This document shows, in pieces, positions 45,029 to 53,643 of a stretch of 64,000 nucleotides of DNA. Below the pieces are notes generated by a model that saw only the letters and a program-made list of their open reading frames with translations, was not told the origin of the DNA and ran no database searches. Position 1 is the stretch's first letter, and each line of letters begins with the position of its first letter. A program made the position numbers and the translations under genes. The stretch is from Kutzneria kofuensis (GTDB lineage Bacteria; Actinomycetota; Actinomycetes; Mycobacteriales; Pseudonocardiaceae), in assembly GCF_014203355.1 (NCBI RefSeq), contig NZ_JACHIR010000001.1, forward strand, positions 8,310,038 through 8,374,037, given 5' to 3'.

Positions 45029-45487
45029 ATGGGCCACTCCGCCACGACGACCTGGAAGGCGGCGGCGCAGGCCACACTGCACTGCCTGACCGGCTGCGCC
45101 ATCGGCGAAGTCCTGGGCATGGTGATCGGCACGATGCTGGGCCTGCACAACGCCGGCACCGTGCTGTTGTCGATCGCGCTGGCGTTCGTGTTCGGCTACG
45201 CGCTGACCATGCGCGGCGTGCTGCGCGCCGGAGTCGCGTTCACGGCGGCGGTGAAGGTGGCGCTGGCCGCCGACACCGTGTCCATCCTGGTCATGGAGAT
45301 CCTGGACAACGCGATCATGGTCGCGGTCCCGGGCGCGATGGACGCGGGCCTGGACAGCCTGCTGTTCTGGGGCTCGCTCGCCGCATCGCTGCTGGTGGCG
45401 TTCGTGCTGACCGTCCCGGTCAATCGGTGGATGATCTCCCGCGGCCGGGGCCACGCTGTGGCGGCGGCCTACCACGCCCACCACTGA
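45029..45487 (+). CDS. DUF4396 membrane protein
   Basis: A 152-residue integral membrane protein with four hydrophobic segments (TLHCLTGCAIGEVLGMVIGTMLGL, VLLSIALAFVFGYALTMRGVL, a central segment with ILVMEILDNAIM, and LLVAFVLTVPVNRWM). The HCxxGC and N-terminal H/C residues are as in DUF4396 proteins, and the tail is His-rich (GHAVAAAYHAHH). Some relatives are fused to or sit beside copper or other metal proteins, but the role is unknown. ATG 45029 follows a strong AAGGAGG. Confidence 0.88.
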   Translation: MGHSATTTWKAAAQATLHCLTGCAIGEVLGMVIGTMLGLHNAGTVLLSIALAFVFGYALTMRGVLRAGVAFTAAVKVALAADTVSILVMEILDNAIMVAVPGAMDAGLDSLLFWGSLAASLLVAFVLTVPVNRWMISRGRGHAVAAAYHAHH

Positions 45488-45641
45488 ACACCCGCTCACC
45501 ACCGCCGACTCGGCCTGCGGGCAGCGGTCCTTCAAGGCCACCAGGACCGGTGACGCCCCGAAGGCGCGGGGTCGACGGTTGGCTCGCCGGGCCGCTGGCG
45601 GTTGTGGGAACGGATGGAGTAGCCTCACACGACCTGAAGAC

Positions 45642-45657
45642 TTGCAAAGTTGTGCAA
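45642..45657. promoter_or_regulatory. ArsR-type operator candidate TTGCA-N6-TGCAA
   Basis: TTGCAAAGTTGTGCAA is a perfect 5-bp inverted repeat around a 6-bp spacer, about 95 bp upstream of the chosen start of the ArsR gene and just before its longest possible start. The location suits autoregulation of the operon. Confidence 0.55.
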
Positions 45658-45750
45658 TTGCTGATTTTGTGAAGGGTGGGTGTGTTCGATCCTCCGACGG
45701 CAGAGGCAGGGGAGAGCACGGCGCATGACGACGAGGGCGGGGTGGTCGGC

Positions 45751-46209
45751 GTGAGCAGGCCGCTGTACCAGCTGAAGGCCGAGTTCTTCAAGACGTTGGG
45801 GCATCCGGCGCGGATCAGGGTGCTGGAGCTGCTCAGCCAGCGCGAGCACGCGGTGGCCGAGATGCTGCCCGAGGTCGGCATCGAGGCCGCCAACCTGTCA
45901 CAGCAGCTGGCGGTGCTGCGCCGGGCCGGCCTGGTGACCAGCCGCAAGGAAGGCTCGAACGTCTACTACTCGCTGACCAGTCCGCAGGTGGCCGAGTTGC
46001 TCGCGGTGGCCCGGTCGATCCTGACCGGGGTGCTGGCGGGGCAGATCGAGCTGCTGGAAGACCTCCGCACCGCCGTGCCCAGCACGACAGCGGAACTACC
46101 CGGGTCGGGGACGCGGGCGGCTGAGCCCGCGGTCACCCCCGTTGCACACCTCCACGCCGGCGGGGCGACCGCCGGCGGACGTGACAGAAATGGAGCAGGG
46201 GAGTGCTGA
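45751..46209 (+). CDS. ArsR-family regulator (Rv0081-like)
   Basis: A 152-residue winged-helix regulator. The core LYQLKAEFFKTLGHPARIRV, LLSQREHAVAEML, NLSQQLAVLRRAGLVTSRKEG and VYYSL closely follows M. tuberculosis Rv0081, the regulator of the Rv0082-Rv0087 operon in the hypoxia network. The frame is open from 45676, but GTG 45751 gives the N-terminus MSRPLYQLK that matches the family. The C-terminal 50 residues are low-complexity Ala/Gly/Thr. It lacks the cysteine motif of metal sensors. The last bases overlap the start of the small-subunit gene, so it is the first gene of the Ehr-like operon and probably its autorepressor through the inverted repeat at 45642. Confidence 0.9.
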   Translation: MSRPLYQLKAEFFKTLGHPARIRVLELLSQREHAVAEMLPEVGIEAANLSQQLAVLRRAGLVTSRKEGSNVYYSLTSPQVAELLAVARSILTGVLAGQIELLEDLRTAVPSTTAELPGSGTRAAEPAVTPVAHLHAGGATAGGRDRNGAGEC

Positions 46210-46688
46210 GGTTGTGGCGCAGGATCCGGAGCGTCGGGCGGGCGGCGGAGCCGGCGCCGCCAGAACCGGCCGGCGACCGGCCGGCCGCCGCCGCGCGGAT
46301 GCGGGGCTCGGTGCAGGTGCGCCACGTCGACGCGGGTTCCTGCAACGGCTGCGAGATCGAGATCGCGGCGGCGTTCGGACCGGTGCACGACGCCGAGCGC
46401 TACGGCGCCCGGCTGGTGGCCTCGCCCCGCCATGCGGACGCGCTGCTGGTGACCGGACCGGTGACCCGCAACATGGTCGAGCCGCTGCGCCGCACCCACG
46501 ACGCGGTCCCCGCACCCGGTGTTGTCCTCGCGGTCGGCGACTGTGCCCGTGACTGCGGCGTGTTCGCCGGCGCATACGGTGTGGTGGGCCGGGTCCGCGA
46601 CGTGATTCCGGTCGACCTGGAGGTCGCCGGCTGCCCACCCCGCCCGGAGGCGATCACCGAGGCGCTGCGAAAGCTGACCGGCCGGTGA
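46203..46688 (+). CDS. NuoB/HycG-like [4Fe-4S] small subunit
   Basis: A 161-residue protein of the hydrogenase small-subunit / complex I NuoB family. Iron-sulfur ligands of the N2-type cluster are seen as GSCNGCEIE, VGDCARDCG and GCPPRPEA. After a 35-residue charged N-terminus the protein consists of this single domain. GTG 46203 overlaps the ArsR gene end and its own stop overlaps the next start (GTGA). In energy-converting complexes it passes electrons between the large subunit and the membrane arm. Confidence 0.92.
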   Translation: MLRLWRRIRSVGRAAEPAPPEPAGDRPAAAARMRGSVQVRHVDAGSCNGCEIEIAAAFGPVHDAERYGARLVASPRHADALLVTGPVTRNMVEPLRRTHDAVPAPGVVLAVGDCARDCGVFAGAYGVVGRVRDVIPVDLEVAGCPPRPEAITEALRKLTGR

Positions 46689-48697
46689 ATCCCACCGGGC
46701 TGGGGCTCGACGTCGCGCTGGCGCTGGGCGTGCTCGCCGCCGCTCTCGGTGCCGTTGCCCCGCAACGAATCCGTCCTTACGCGAGCGGCACCGCCACGGC
46801 GCTGTGCGGGGCAGCCGGCGCGGCGGCCGGCGTCAGCGCGATGGCCGGGGTGGTGTACACGGCCGCCTTCCCGGCGCTGCTGCCGCTGTCCGGCGTGACG
46901 ATCACCGTCGACTCGATGAGCGGCTTGTTCCTGGCCGTGACGGGGGCGGTCGCGCTCGTGTCGGCGGTCTACGGCGTCGGCTACGCTCGCGCCGACGCGA
47001 ACGGCCGGTTGCCGCAGGCGGTGTTGCCGCTGTTCGTGGTCGCGATGATGCTCGTCGTCTCGGCCGGCAACGTAGCGGCGCTGTTGATGTGCTGGGAACT
47101 GATGGCGTTGTGCTCGCTGGTGTTGGTGCTCACCGAGCATCGGCGCCGGCCGGAGGTCGCCGGGGCGGGGCGTTGGTACGCTGCGATGACCCACTTCGGC
47201 TTCGTGGCGATTCTGGCCGGCTTGCTGGTGTTCACGGCCGCTGCCGGCGACGACTCGTTCTCGGCGCTGCGTGCCGCCGCGCACCACCTGTCGCCGACGG
47301 CCGCATCGGTGGTGTTCCTGGCAACGCTGGCAGGATTCGGGTCGAAGGCCGGCGTCGTGCCGCTGCACGTGTGGTTGCCGCGGGCGCATCCGGAAGCGCC
47401 CAGCCATGTTTCGGCGTTGATGTCGGCGGCGATGGTCAACCTCGGCGTGTACGGCATCGTACGGGTCGGGTTCGACCTGCTCGGCGGCGGACAGCGCTGG
47501 TGGTGGCTGCTGACCTTGGCAGTGGGGGCCGTCTCCGCGGTCTACGGCATCCTGCAGGCGGCGATGAGCACGGATCTCAAACGGCTGCTGGGCTACTCGA
47601 CCACGGAGAACATGGGCCTGGTGCTGGTGGGGCTCGGCGCCGCCGGCATGGTCGCCGACGACCCGGTCCTTGCCGGCCTCGCGGTTGCCGCGGCGTTGCT
47701 GCACATGGTCAACCACGCGGCGTTCAAGACCGTGCTGTTCCTGGCCGCGGGTTCGGTGCAGCACGGAGCCGGAAGCCGAGACCTGGACGCGCTCGGCGGT
47801 CTGCAGAAGTCGATGCCGTTCACCGCCGGCGCGTTCGGGCTTGGCGCACTGGCCGCGTCGGCATTGCCGCCGGGCACGGCGTTCGTCTCGGAGTGGCTGT
47901 TGCTGCAGGCGTTGATCCACGGTCGGCCGAGTTCCGGGACCGCAGCCGCGATCATGATGCCGGTCGCGGTCGCGGCGGTGGCGTTGACCGCCGGGCTTGC
48001 GGTCGCCACCTTTGTCAAGGCGTTCGGCGTCGGGTTCCTGGCGCGCCCGCGAAGCGACGGCGCCGCTGCGGCGCGGGAGAGCCCGGCGTCGATGGTGGTC
48101 GCGATGGCGATCGCCGTGGCGGCCTGTGTCGTGCTCGCTGTGCTGCCGACCGCACTGCTGCCGGCGTTGGGCACACTGTCCGGTCGCCTGGTCGGCGCTG
48201 GCGAACCGGCGGTGGTCGACGGGATCACCATCCGACTGTCCGGCGTGTCCGGGGTGCTGTCGCCGCTGATGCTCGCGCTCGCGCTGGCGGCCGCGGTGCT
48301 GGTGCTGGTGGCGTTGGTGCGGCTGGTGGTGACGCGACGGGCCCGCCGTGCCGCGCGGTTGTGGGACTGCGGGGCCGGTCCGCTGTCCCCGCGCATGGAG
48401 TACACCGCGACCTCGTTCGCTGAGCCCCTGCAGCGGGTCTTCGACGACGTGGTGCGGCCGGAGACCGATGTGGACATCACTCATGTACGCGAGTCCAGCT
48501 ACCTGGTGAAAGCCGTCCAGTACCGCAGCCAGGTGCCGGACCGGATCGAACGGCGGCTCTACGCCCCACTGCTGAAAGCCGTCGGTGTGTGGGGCACGGC
48601 GGCGCGCCGGCTGGCCACCGGCAGCGTGCACCGCTACCTCGGCTACGGCTTCTACGCCGTGTGCGGCCTGCTGATCCTCTTGGTGGTGACGAGATGA
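46685..48697 (+). CDS. Hydrogenase-4 subunit B-like proton-pumping membrane subunit
   Basis: A 670-residue protein with about 14-16 transmembrane helices, of the NuoL/MrpA antiporter-like family in its HyfB/HycC branch. Family features are MLVVSAGNVAALLMCWELMALCSL (with the conserved Glu), SKAGVVPLHVWLPRAHPEAPSHVSALMSAAMV, DLKRLLGYSTTENMG, and the lysine/histidine helix MVNHAAFKTVLFLAAGSV. Such subunits translocate protons. It is coupled to the genes on both sides. In M. tuberculosis the matching position is Rv0083. Confidence 0.93.
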   Translation: MNPTGLGLDVALALGVLAAALGAVAPQRIRPYASGTATALCGAAGAAAGVSAMAGVVYTAAFPALLPLSGVTITVDSMSGLFLAVTGAVALVSAVYGVGYARADANGRLPQAVLPLFVVAMMLVVSAGNVAALLMCWELMALCSLVLVLTEHRRRPEVAGAGRWYAAMTHFGFVAILAGLLVFTAAAGDDSFSALRAAAHHLSPTAASVVFLATLAGFGSKAGVVPLHVWLPRAHPEAPSHVSALMSAAMVNLGVYGIVRVGFDLLGGGQRWWWLLTLAVGAVSAVYGILQAAMSTDLKRLLGYSTTENMGLVLVGLGAAGMVADDPVLAGLAVAAALLHMVNHAAFKTVLFLAAGSVQHGAGSRDLDALGGLQKSMPFTAGAFGLGALAASALPPGTAFVSEWLLLQALIHGRPSSGTAAAIMMPVAVAAVALTAGLAVATFVKAFGVGFLARPRSDGAAAARESPASMVVAMAIAVAACVVLAVLPTALLPALGTLSGRLVGAGEPAVVDGITIRLSGVSGVLSPLMLALALAAAVLVLVALVRLVVTRRARRAARLWDCGAGPLSPRMEYTATSFAEPLQRVFDDVVRPETDVDITHVRESSYLVKAVQYRSQVPDRIERRLYAPLLKAVGVWGTAARRLATGSVHRYLGYGFYAVCGLLILLVVTR

Positions 48698-48801
48698 GCG
48701 ACCCTATACCCGATCTCCGTTCCAGCCCGCCATGCGCCCGAGCCGCGGCGGCCGCGCTGTTGGCGGCGGCCGCACACGCCGAGCACGGAGAGACCACCTG
48801 A
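48694..48801 (+). CDS. Possible 35-residue peptide coupled within the Ehr-like operon
   Basis: ATG 48694 overlaps the stop of the HyfB-like gene (ATGA), and the frame stops at TGA 48799-48801, which overlaps the ATG of the HyfC-like gene at 48801. The peptide starts MSDPIPDLRSS and has an Ala-rich centre; no homology is recognised. The exact overlaps at both ends suggest it is translated, or at least that ribosomes cross it to couple the two large genes. It could also be a relic of a longer subunit such as HyfD. Confidence 0.5.
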   Translation: MSDPIPDLRSSPPCARAAAAALLAAAAHAEHGETT

Positions 48802-49748
48802 TGAGTCTGTTGGGTGTGGTCGGTGGCGTGGTGCAACCGCTGGCGGTAGTGGCCGGATCCCCGGTCCTGGTCGGGATGATGCGGCAGACGCGGGCGCGCC
48901 TGGAGGGCCGGGCCGGCGCCGGGATCGGCCAGCCGTGGCGCGACCTACGTAAGCTGTTCGGCAAGGAGCCGGTCGCTCCCCGTGGCACCGGCTTGGTGTT
49001 CCGGGCCGCGCCATACGTGCTGGTGGCCACCACGCTCGTGGTCTCGCTCGTCGCCCCACTGGTGACCACCGACTCCGCGCTGGACCCGGTCGCCGACCTG
49101 TTCGCCGTGGTCGCCCTGCTGGCCGCGGGCACCGTCGCGCTCGCCCTCGCCGGGCTGGACACCGGGACCGCGTTCGGCGGGATGGGCGCCAGCCGCGAGA
49201 TGACCATCATCGCGCTGGTCGAGCCGACCCTGCTGGTGGCCGTCTTCGCCCTCTCGGTGCCGGTCGGGTCGACCAACCTGGCCGCGATCGTGTCCTCGAC
49301 ACTGCGCGAACCGGCCCGAGTGATGTCGCCGGTGAGCCTGCTCGCGGCAGTGGCGTTGGTCATCGTGATCGTCGCCGAGACCGGGCGGCTGCCGGTGGAC
49401 AACCCGTCCACGCACCTGGAGCTGACGATGGTGCACGAGGCGATGGTGTTGGAGTACGCCGGCCCGGACCTGGCGCTGGTGGAGTTGGCCTCGGCGATGC
49501 GGCTGAGCGTGTTCCTCGGGCTGTTGTCGAACCTGTTCGTCCCCTGGGGAATCGCCACGACGCCCGGGCCGCTCGCGGTGCTCGGCGGCGTCCTGGCGGT
49601 TGCGCTGAAAGTCGGGATCCTCGGATTCGCGCTCGCTGTCGGCGAGGTGTTCCTGGCGAAGTTGCGTCTGTTCCGGGTGCCGGAGCTGCTGGCCGGCTCG
49701 TTCCTGTTGGCGCTGCTCGCGGTCGCCGCGTCGTTCTTCCTGGCCTGA
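48801..49748 (+). CDS. HyfC/HycD-like (NuoH-type) membrane subunit
   Basis: A 315-residue protein with about eight transmembrane helices of the NuoH/HyfC family, the anchor between hydrophilic and membrane arms. Motifs: GIGQPWRDLRKLFGKEPVAPRG near the N-terminus (the quinone-site-like loop of the family), AETGRLPVDNPSTHLELTMVHEAMVLEYAG (the conserved acidic loop, shown in two parts by its residues ETGRLPVDNP and HEAMVLEY), and FVPWG. It corresponds in position to M. tuberculosis hycD (Rv0084). Confidence 0.93.
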   Translation: MSLLGVVGGVVQPLAVVAGSPVLVGMMRQTRARLEGRAGAGIGQPWRDLRKLFGKEPVAPRGTGLVFRAAPYVLVATTLVVSLVAPLVTTDSALDPVADLFAVVALLAAGTVALALAGLDTGTAFGGMGASREMTIIALVEPTLLVAVFALSVPVGSTNLAAIVSSTLREPARVMSPVSLLAAVALVIVIVAETGRLPVDNPSTHLELTMVHEAMVLEYAGPDLALVELASAMRLSVFLGLLSNLFVPWGIATTPGPLAVLGGVLAVALKVGILGFALAVGEVFLAKLRLFRVPELLAGSFLLALLAVAASFFLA

Positions 49749-49768
49749 CAAGGAGGTTTGCCGCGATC

Positions 49769-50431
49769 GTGAGTGACACAACCTACGTGCAGGTGCTGGA
49801 TCTGGCCTGCGGCGGACTGTTGCTGACTTCGGTGCTGATGCTGTGGCGGCGAGAGCTCGCCGTGCTCATTCGTGTGTTCGTCGTGCAGGGGCTCGCCCTG
49901 GCCGTGGTGGCCGGTGTCGGCGCGGCCCACACCGGCAGCGTCGAGCTCGGAGGCGTTGCGGTGGGGATTCTCGCGCTCCGGGCTGGAGTTCTGCCCTGGG
50001 TGCTGCGCCGTGCGGTGGCCGCGGTAGGTCCGGCCAGCCGGGAAACGCGGCCGCTGGTCAACGTCGCCACGTCGCTGCTGGTCGCCGCGCTGCTCACGCT
50101 GGTGGCCTACGCGGTGTCCCGGCCGTTGGTCGCGCTCGCCCCCTCGGCCGCGACCAGCGCCATTCCGGTCGGCGTGGCGGTGGTGCTCATCGGATTCTTC
50201 GTGCTGGTCACCAGACGCAGGGCGCCGTCGCAACTGGTCGGATTCTTGTTGATGGACAACGGCATCACCGCCGTCGGCCTGTTGACCACGGCCGGCGTCG
50301 GGGTGACCGTCGAGCTGGGCGTGTCGCTCGACGTGCTGCTCGCCGTGCTGGTGCTGCAGATCCTGACCGGACGGATGCGCGAGACGTTCGGCGACACCGA
50401 CGTCGCCGAGCTGCGGGAGTTGCACGACTGA
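49769..50431 (+). CDS. HyfE-like membrane subunit
   Basis: A 220-residue protein with about six or seven transmembrane helices, of the hydrogenase-4 component E family (related to NuoK at its C-terminus: GFLLMDNGITAVGLL). GTG 49769 is preceded by AAGGAGG about 11 bases upstream. Its stop is immediately followed by the ATG of the HyfF-like gene. It corresponds in position to Rv0085 (hycP). Confidence 0.9.
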   Translation: MSDTTYVQVLDLACGGLLLTSVLMLWRRELAVLIRVFVVQGLALAVVAGVGAAHTGSVELGGVAVGILALRAGVLPWVLRRAVAAVGPASRETRPLVNVATSLLVAALLTLVAYAVSRPLVALAPSAATSAIPVGVAVVLIGFFVLVTRRRAPSQLVGFLLMDNGITAVGLLTTAGVGVTVELGVSLDVLLAVLVLQILTGRMRETFGDTDVAELRELHD

Positions 50432-51912
50432 TGATCACGGTGCTGATACTCACCCCGGTCGGCCTGCCGGTGTTGGGCGCGCTGACCTACCTCGTGGTCG
50501 GATGGCGTCCGGTCACCGCCTTGATCGCGACCGGGACGGCGGCGGGCGAACTGGCGGCGGCCGTCGGCATCGCCGCGGTTGTCGGCGCGAGCGGTCCGCA
50601 GGTCGCGTTGAGCGGACTGGTTCGCGTCGACGCGCTTTCGGCGTTCATGTTGCTGGTGATCGGAGCGGTTGGGCTGCTGGCCACCGCCACCACTCCGTCC
50701 CACCTGACGACCGAGATCCGCGCCGGCCGCGCAAGCAGCCGGACCGCGGCCCGGCACAGCCTGCTCGCACAGGCGTTCCTGGCCGCGATGACGGCCGCCG
50801 TGCTGGCCGCCGACCTCGGCGTGCTGTGGATCGCGATCGAGGCGACCACGATCATCACGGCCTTCCTGGTCGGACAGCGCCGCACCCGCGAGGCAGTCGA
50901 GGCGGCGTGGAAGTACGTGGTGATCTGCTCGACCGGCATCGCCCTGGCCCTGCTGGGCGCATTGCTGCTCAACTACGCCGCACAGCACACACCGACCAAG
51001 CCCGGCCTGGACCTGGTCGGTCTGCTCGGTGCGGCGCACTCGCTCGACCCCGCGGTGACCAGGATCGCGGTGGCGTTGTTGGTGATCGGCTTCGGCTGCA
51101 AGGCCGGGCTCGCGCCGCTGCACGCCTGGCTGCCCGACGCGCACAGCCAGGCCCCGGCGCCGGTATCGGCCCTGATGTCCGGAGTGCTGCTGGCCGTGGC
51201 CTTCTACGCGATCCTGCGCGTGAAGCTCGTCTCCGACGCAGTGCTCGGCGCCGGCTTCGTGCGAGCGCTGCTGGTGGTGATGGCGCTGGCGTCGCTCGCG
51301 CTGGCGGCCTCATTGCTGATCGCGCAGCGCGACTACAAGCGGATGCTCGCGTACTCCAGCGTCGAACACCTGGGGTTGATCGCCATCGGCGCCGCGGTCG
51401 GCAGCCCGGTGGCGATGGCTGCGGTGCTGCTGCACGTGTTGGGCCACGGGCTGGCCAAGGGCGTGCTGTTCCTCGGCCTCGGGCGGTTGTCCCAGACGGC
51501 CGGCACCAGCCGCATCGAGCAGATCCGGGGCGTGGCCGCGCGACAGCCCGTGCTGGCAGGGTGCCTGGGCTTCGGTGTGCTGGCGCTCATCGGGCTGCCG
51601 CCGTTCAGCATCTTCGCCAGTGAACTGGGCATTGCGCGGGCCGGGTTCTCTGCCGGCCTGGGGTGGGCCATCGCGGCCGCACTGCTGCTGGCGGCGATCG
51701 CCGGAGCGGCTCTGGTGATCCACATGAGCCGCATGCTGCTGGGTGCCCCGGCCGAAGGGCCTGGCACCGCCACGGCGGCGCCCCGCCTGCCGGGCATGAC
51801 CGCTGCCGTCCTGCTCGCCGGGCTCGCGTTGAGCGCGGCGCTCGGCGTGTCCGCCGGGCCACTGACCGACCTGCTGCACTCGGCAGCAGCCATAGCCACG
51901 GGGACGCCATGA
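50431..51912 (+). CDS. HyfF-like antiporter-type membrane subunit
   Basis: A 493-residue protein with about 12-14 transmembrane helices of the NuoN/HyfF antiporter-like family. It has ADLGVLWIAIEATTIITAFLVG with the conserved Glu, FGCKAGLAPLHAWLPDAHSQAPAPVSALMSG split over the broken-helix region, RDYKRMLAYSSVEHLGLI, and HVLGHGLAKGVLFLG with the pumping-helix lysine. It is a second proton-translocating subunit. ATG directly follows the HyfE-like stop, and its own stop overlaps the large-subunit start (ATGA). It corresponds to Rv0086 (hycQ). Confidence 0.93.
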   Translation: MITVLILTPVGLPVLGALTYLVVGWRPVTALIATGTAAGELAAAVGIAAVVGASGPQVALSGLVRVDALSAFMLLVIGAVGLLATATTPSHLTTEIRAGRASSRTAARHSLLAQAFLAAMTAAVLAADLGVLWIAIEATTIITAFLVGQRRTREAVEAAWKYVVICSTGIALALLGALLLNYAAQHTPTKPGLDLVGLLGAAHSLDPAVTRIAVALLVIGFGCKAGLAPLHAWLPDAHSQAPAPVSALMSGVLLAVAFYAILRVKLVSDAVLGAGFVRALLVVMALASLALAASLLIAQRDYKRMLAYSSVEHLGLIAIGAAVGSPVAMAAVLLHVLGHGLAKGVLFLGLGRLSQTAGTSRIEQIRGVAARQPVLAGCLGFGVLALIGLPPFSIFASELGIARAGFSAGLGWAIAAALLLAAIAGAALVIHMSRMLLGAPAEGPGTATAAPRLPGMTAAVLLAGLALSAALGVSAGPLTDLLHSAAAIATGTP

Positions 51913-53408
51913 CACACGCCTTCGGTGAACTTGTCGGTCACCGCCGCACCGCCCGGGCCGTCGCCGCCGGTGAACTCCCGGACCACGTCCACGGGTTGCT
52001 CACCGCCGGATACCGCCCGGCACTGGTGGCCGGCCACGACGACACCACCCGGTTGCGCGCGGTGTACCTGTTCACCCATGCCGGCAGCGACCATCGCGTC
52101 GAACTGCACGTCCTGCTCGACCGCGACGCCCCGCAGGTGCCGAGCCTGGCCGACCTGTCGTTCCCGATCGGCCGTTTCGAACGAGAGATGCGCGACCTGT
52201 TCGGCATCGTGCCGGCAGACCATCCCCTGCCGCGCCGCCTGGTCCGGCACTTCCACTGGCCACAGGGCTGGTACCCGATGCGCGTCGACGCCGGCGACCC
52301 ACCCGAGTTCGGCGACCTCGACGGCCCGTACCCGTTCCGGACCGTCGAGGGGCCCGGCGTCTACGAGATCCCCGTCGGGCCCGTGCACGCCGGCATGATC
52401 GAACCCGGCCACTTCCGGTTCTCCGTGGTGGGGGAGACCATCCTCAACCTCAAGGCCCGGCTTTGGTTCGTCCACAAGGGACTCGAGAAGTTGTTCCAGG
52501 GACGGCGACCGGGCGAGGGCGTCGAACTGGCCGAGTGCATCAGCGGCGACACCGCTGTCGGCCACGCGTTGGCGTACTGCATGGCCGTGGAGGACGCGCT
52601 CGGCATCCCGGTGCCGATCGCCGCGCGGCGGGATCGGGCGCTGCTGCTGGAGTTGGAGCGGCTGCACAACCACGTCGCCGACATCGGTGCGCTGTGCAAC
52701 GACGTCGGGCACGGCATCCTCCACGCGCATGCCGGCCGCATCCGGGAACGGCTCTTGCGTGTCAACGAGGAGGTCACCGGGCACCGACTTCTCCGCGGTG
52801 CCATCCGGCCGGGGACAACCGCGCTGCGCGCGGTACCCGACGCCGAATTGTTGACGGCCACCGCCTTGGATGTCGTGGAGATCGTCGAGCTGGCGGTCGG
52901 CCACAGCGTCGTTCGTGACCGATTCGCCGGGACCGCCCGCCTGACCGCCGATCAGGCGGCCGATCTCGGCGTGCTCGGCTACGTGGCCCGCGCGAGCGGC
53001 CTGACCTTCGACGCACGCCACGACCATCCGTTCATCAAACCCCCGCTGCCGCGGTCCGAGCCGTCGCACGCCGAAGGCGACGTGCTGTCCCGTTTCCTCG
53101 TCCGCGTCGGAGAGATCCAGGAATCCGTGGCCTGGATCTCGGCCCTGCTCGACGCGGACGACGACCCTGAACAGGGTGAGACGGCTGGTGCGGCACTGTC
53201 CGGGGTGGGCATCGTCGAGGGCTGGCGGGGCACCATCGTGCACCGGGTCGAGCTCGCCGGCGACGGCACGCTCGCGCGGGTGAAGATCGTCGATCCGAGC
53301 TTCTTCAACTGGCCGGCCCTGCCGGTCGCGCTCGCGGACACCATCGTCCCGGACTTCCCGCTGGTCAACAAGAGCTTCAACCTCTCGTACGCCGGAAACG
53401 ACCTGTAG
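51909..53408 (+). CDS. HycE/NuoCD-like large subunit without NiFe ligands
   Basis: A 499-residue protein. The N-terminal domain is NuoC-like (SLADLSFPIGRFEREMRDLFGIVPADHP, given by its key residues EREMRDLFGI); the C-terminal domain is the NuoD/NiFe-hydrogenase large-subunit fold (LELERLHNHVADIGALCNDVG). In HycE the first nickel motif is CGICG before HSxAY; here the place reads AECISGDTAVGHALAYC. The C-terminal DPCxxC motif is DPSFFN. So both CxxC pairs are lost and no NiFe centre can form in the usual way. This fits Ehr-type complexes related to energy-converting hydrogenases, whose electron donor or acceptor is unknown. No HyfA/HyfH ferredoxin-like subunit or formate dehydrogenase is nearby. 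Confidence 0.92.
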   Translation: MTHAFGELVGHRRTARAVAAGELPDHVHGLLTAGYRPALVAGHDDTTRLRAVYLFTHAGSDHRVELHVLLDRDAPQVPSLADLSFPIGRFEREMRDLFGIVPADHPLPRRLVRHFHWPQGWYPMRVDAGDPPEFGDLDGPYPFRTVEGPGVYEIPVGPVHAGMIEPGHFRFSVVGETILNLKARLWFVHKGLEKLFQGRRPGEGVELAECISGDTAVGHALAYCMAVEDALGIPVPIAARRDRALLLELERLHNHVADIGALCNDVGHGILHAHAGRIRERLLRVNEEVTGHRLLRGAIRPGTTALRAVPDAELLTATALDVVEIVELAVGHSVVRDRFAGTARLTADQAADLGVLGYVARASGLTFDARHDHPFIKPPLPRSEPSHAEGDVLSRFLVRVGEIQESVAWISALLDADDDPEQGETAGAALSGVGIVEGWRGTIVHRVELAGDGTLARVKIVDPSFFNWPALPVALADTIVPDFPLVNKSFNLSYAGNDL

Positions 53409-53477
53409 GCCGAGGGAGAGAGGGGCGGCGGTGCCGTTGATCAGCGGCGCTGTCGAGCGGCAAGTCGAGGCCGTGGT

Positions 53478-53506
53478 CCCGCCGGTCCCCGAGGACAGCG
53501 GGTTTT
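53478..53506 (+). terminator. Terminator after the Ehr-like operon
   Basis: CCCGC (53478-53482) pairs with GCGGG (53498-53502), with an inner GTCC/GGAC helix, and TTTTGTT follows directly. It lies 70 bp after the large-subunit gene. Confidence 0.7.
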
Positions 53507-53586
53507 GTTGCCTGGTTACGTTTTCCCGCCGCGGGCGATCTATTGCTCCGGGATGTGTGGAGCGGAACCGGAGAAGAGGGGGGCGC

Positions 53587-53643
53587 GTGACCGAGAGCTG
53601 CGATGCGGACAGGGACGGCACCCAGCACGGTGCGGCGCGATGA
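53587..53643 (+). CDS. 18-residue leader peptide upstream of the STAND gene
   Basis: GTG 53587 follows GAGGGGGGCGC, the best ribosome binding site in the area, and encodes MTESCDADRDGTQHGAAR before TGA at 53641-53643. That stop overlaps the ATG of the STAND gene at 53640 (ATGA). The STAND start has no Shine-Dalgarno of its own, so its translation probably depends on this leader. Confidence 0.55.
   Translation: MTESCDADRDGTQHGAAR

Noticed and set aside
44782-45672. 296-codon plus-strand frame across the DUF4396 gene
   Set aside because: Low-complexity Arg/Gly translation; the DUF4396 gene in another frame has a strong ribosome binding site and membrane-protein composition.
46400-48631. 743-codon minus-strand open frame in the hydrogenase-like operon
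   Set aside because: His/Gln/Arg-rich antisense shadow of the HyfB-like gene; no family features.
51909-53408. Functional NiFe hydrogenase large subunit
   Set aside because: Both CxxC nickel-binding pairs are absent, so the hydrogenase call was replaced by an Ehr-type subunit.
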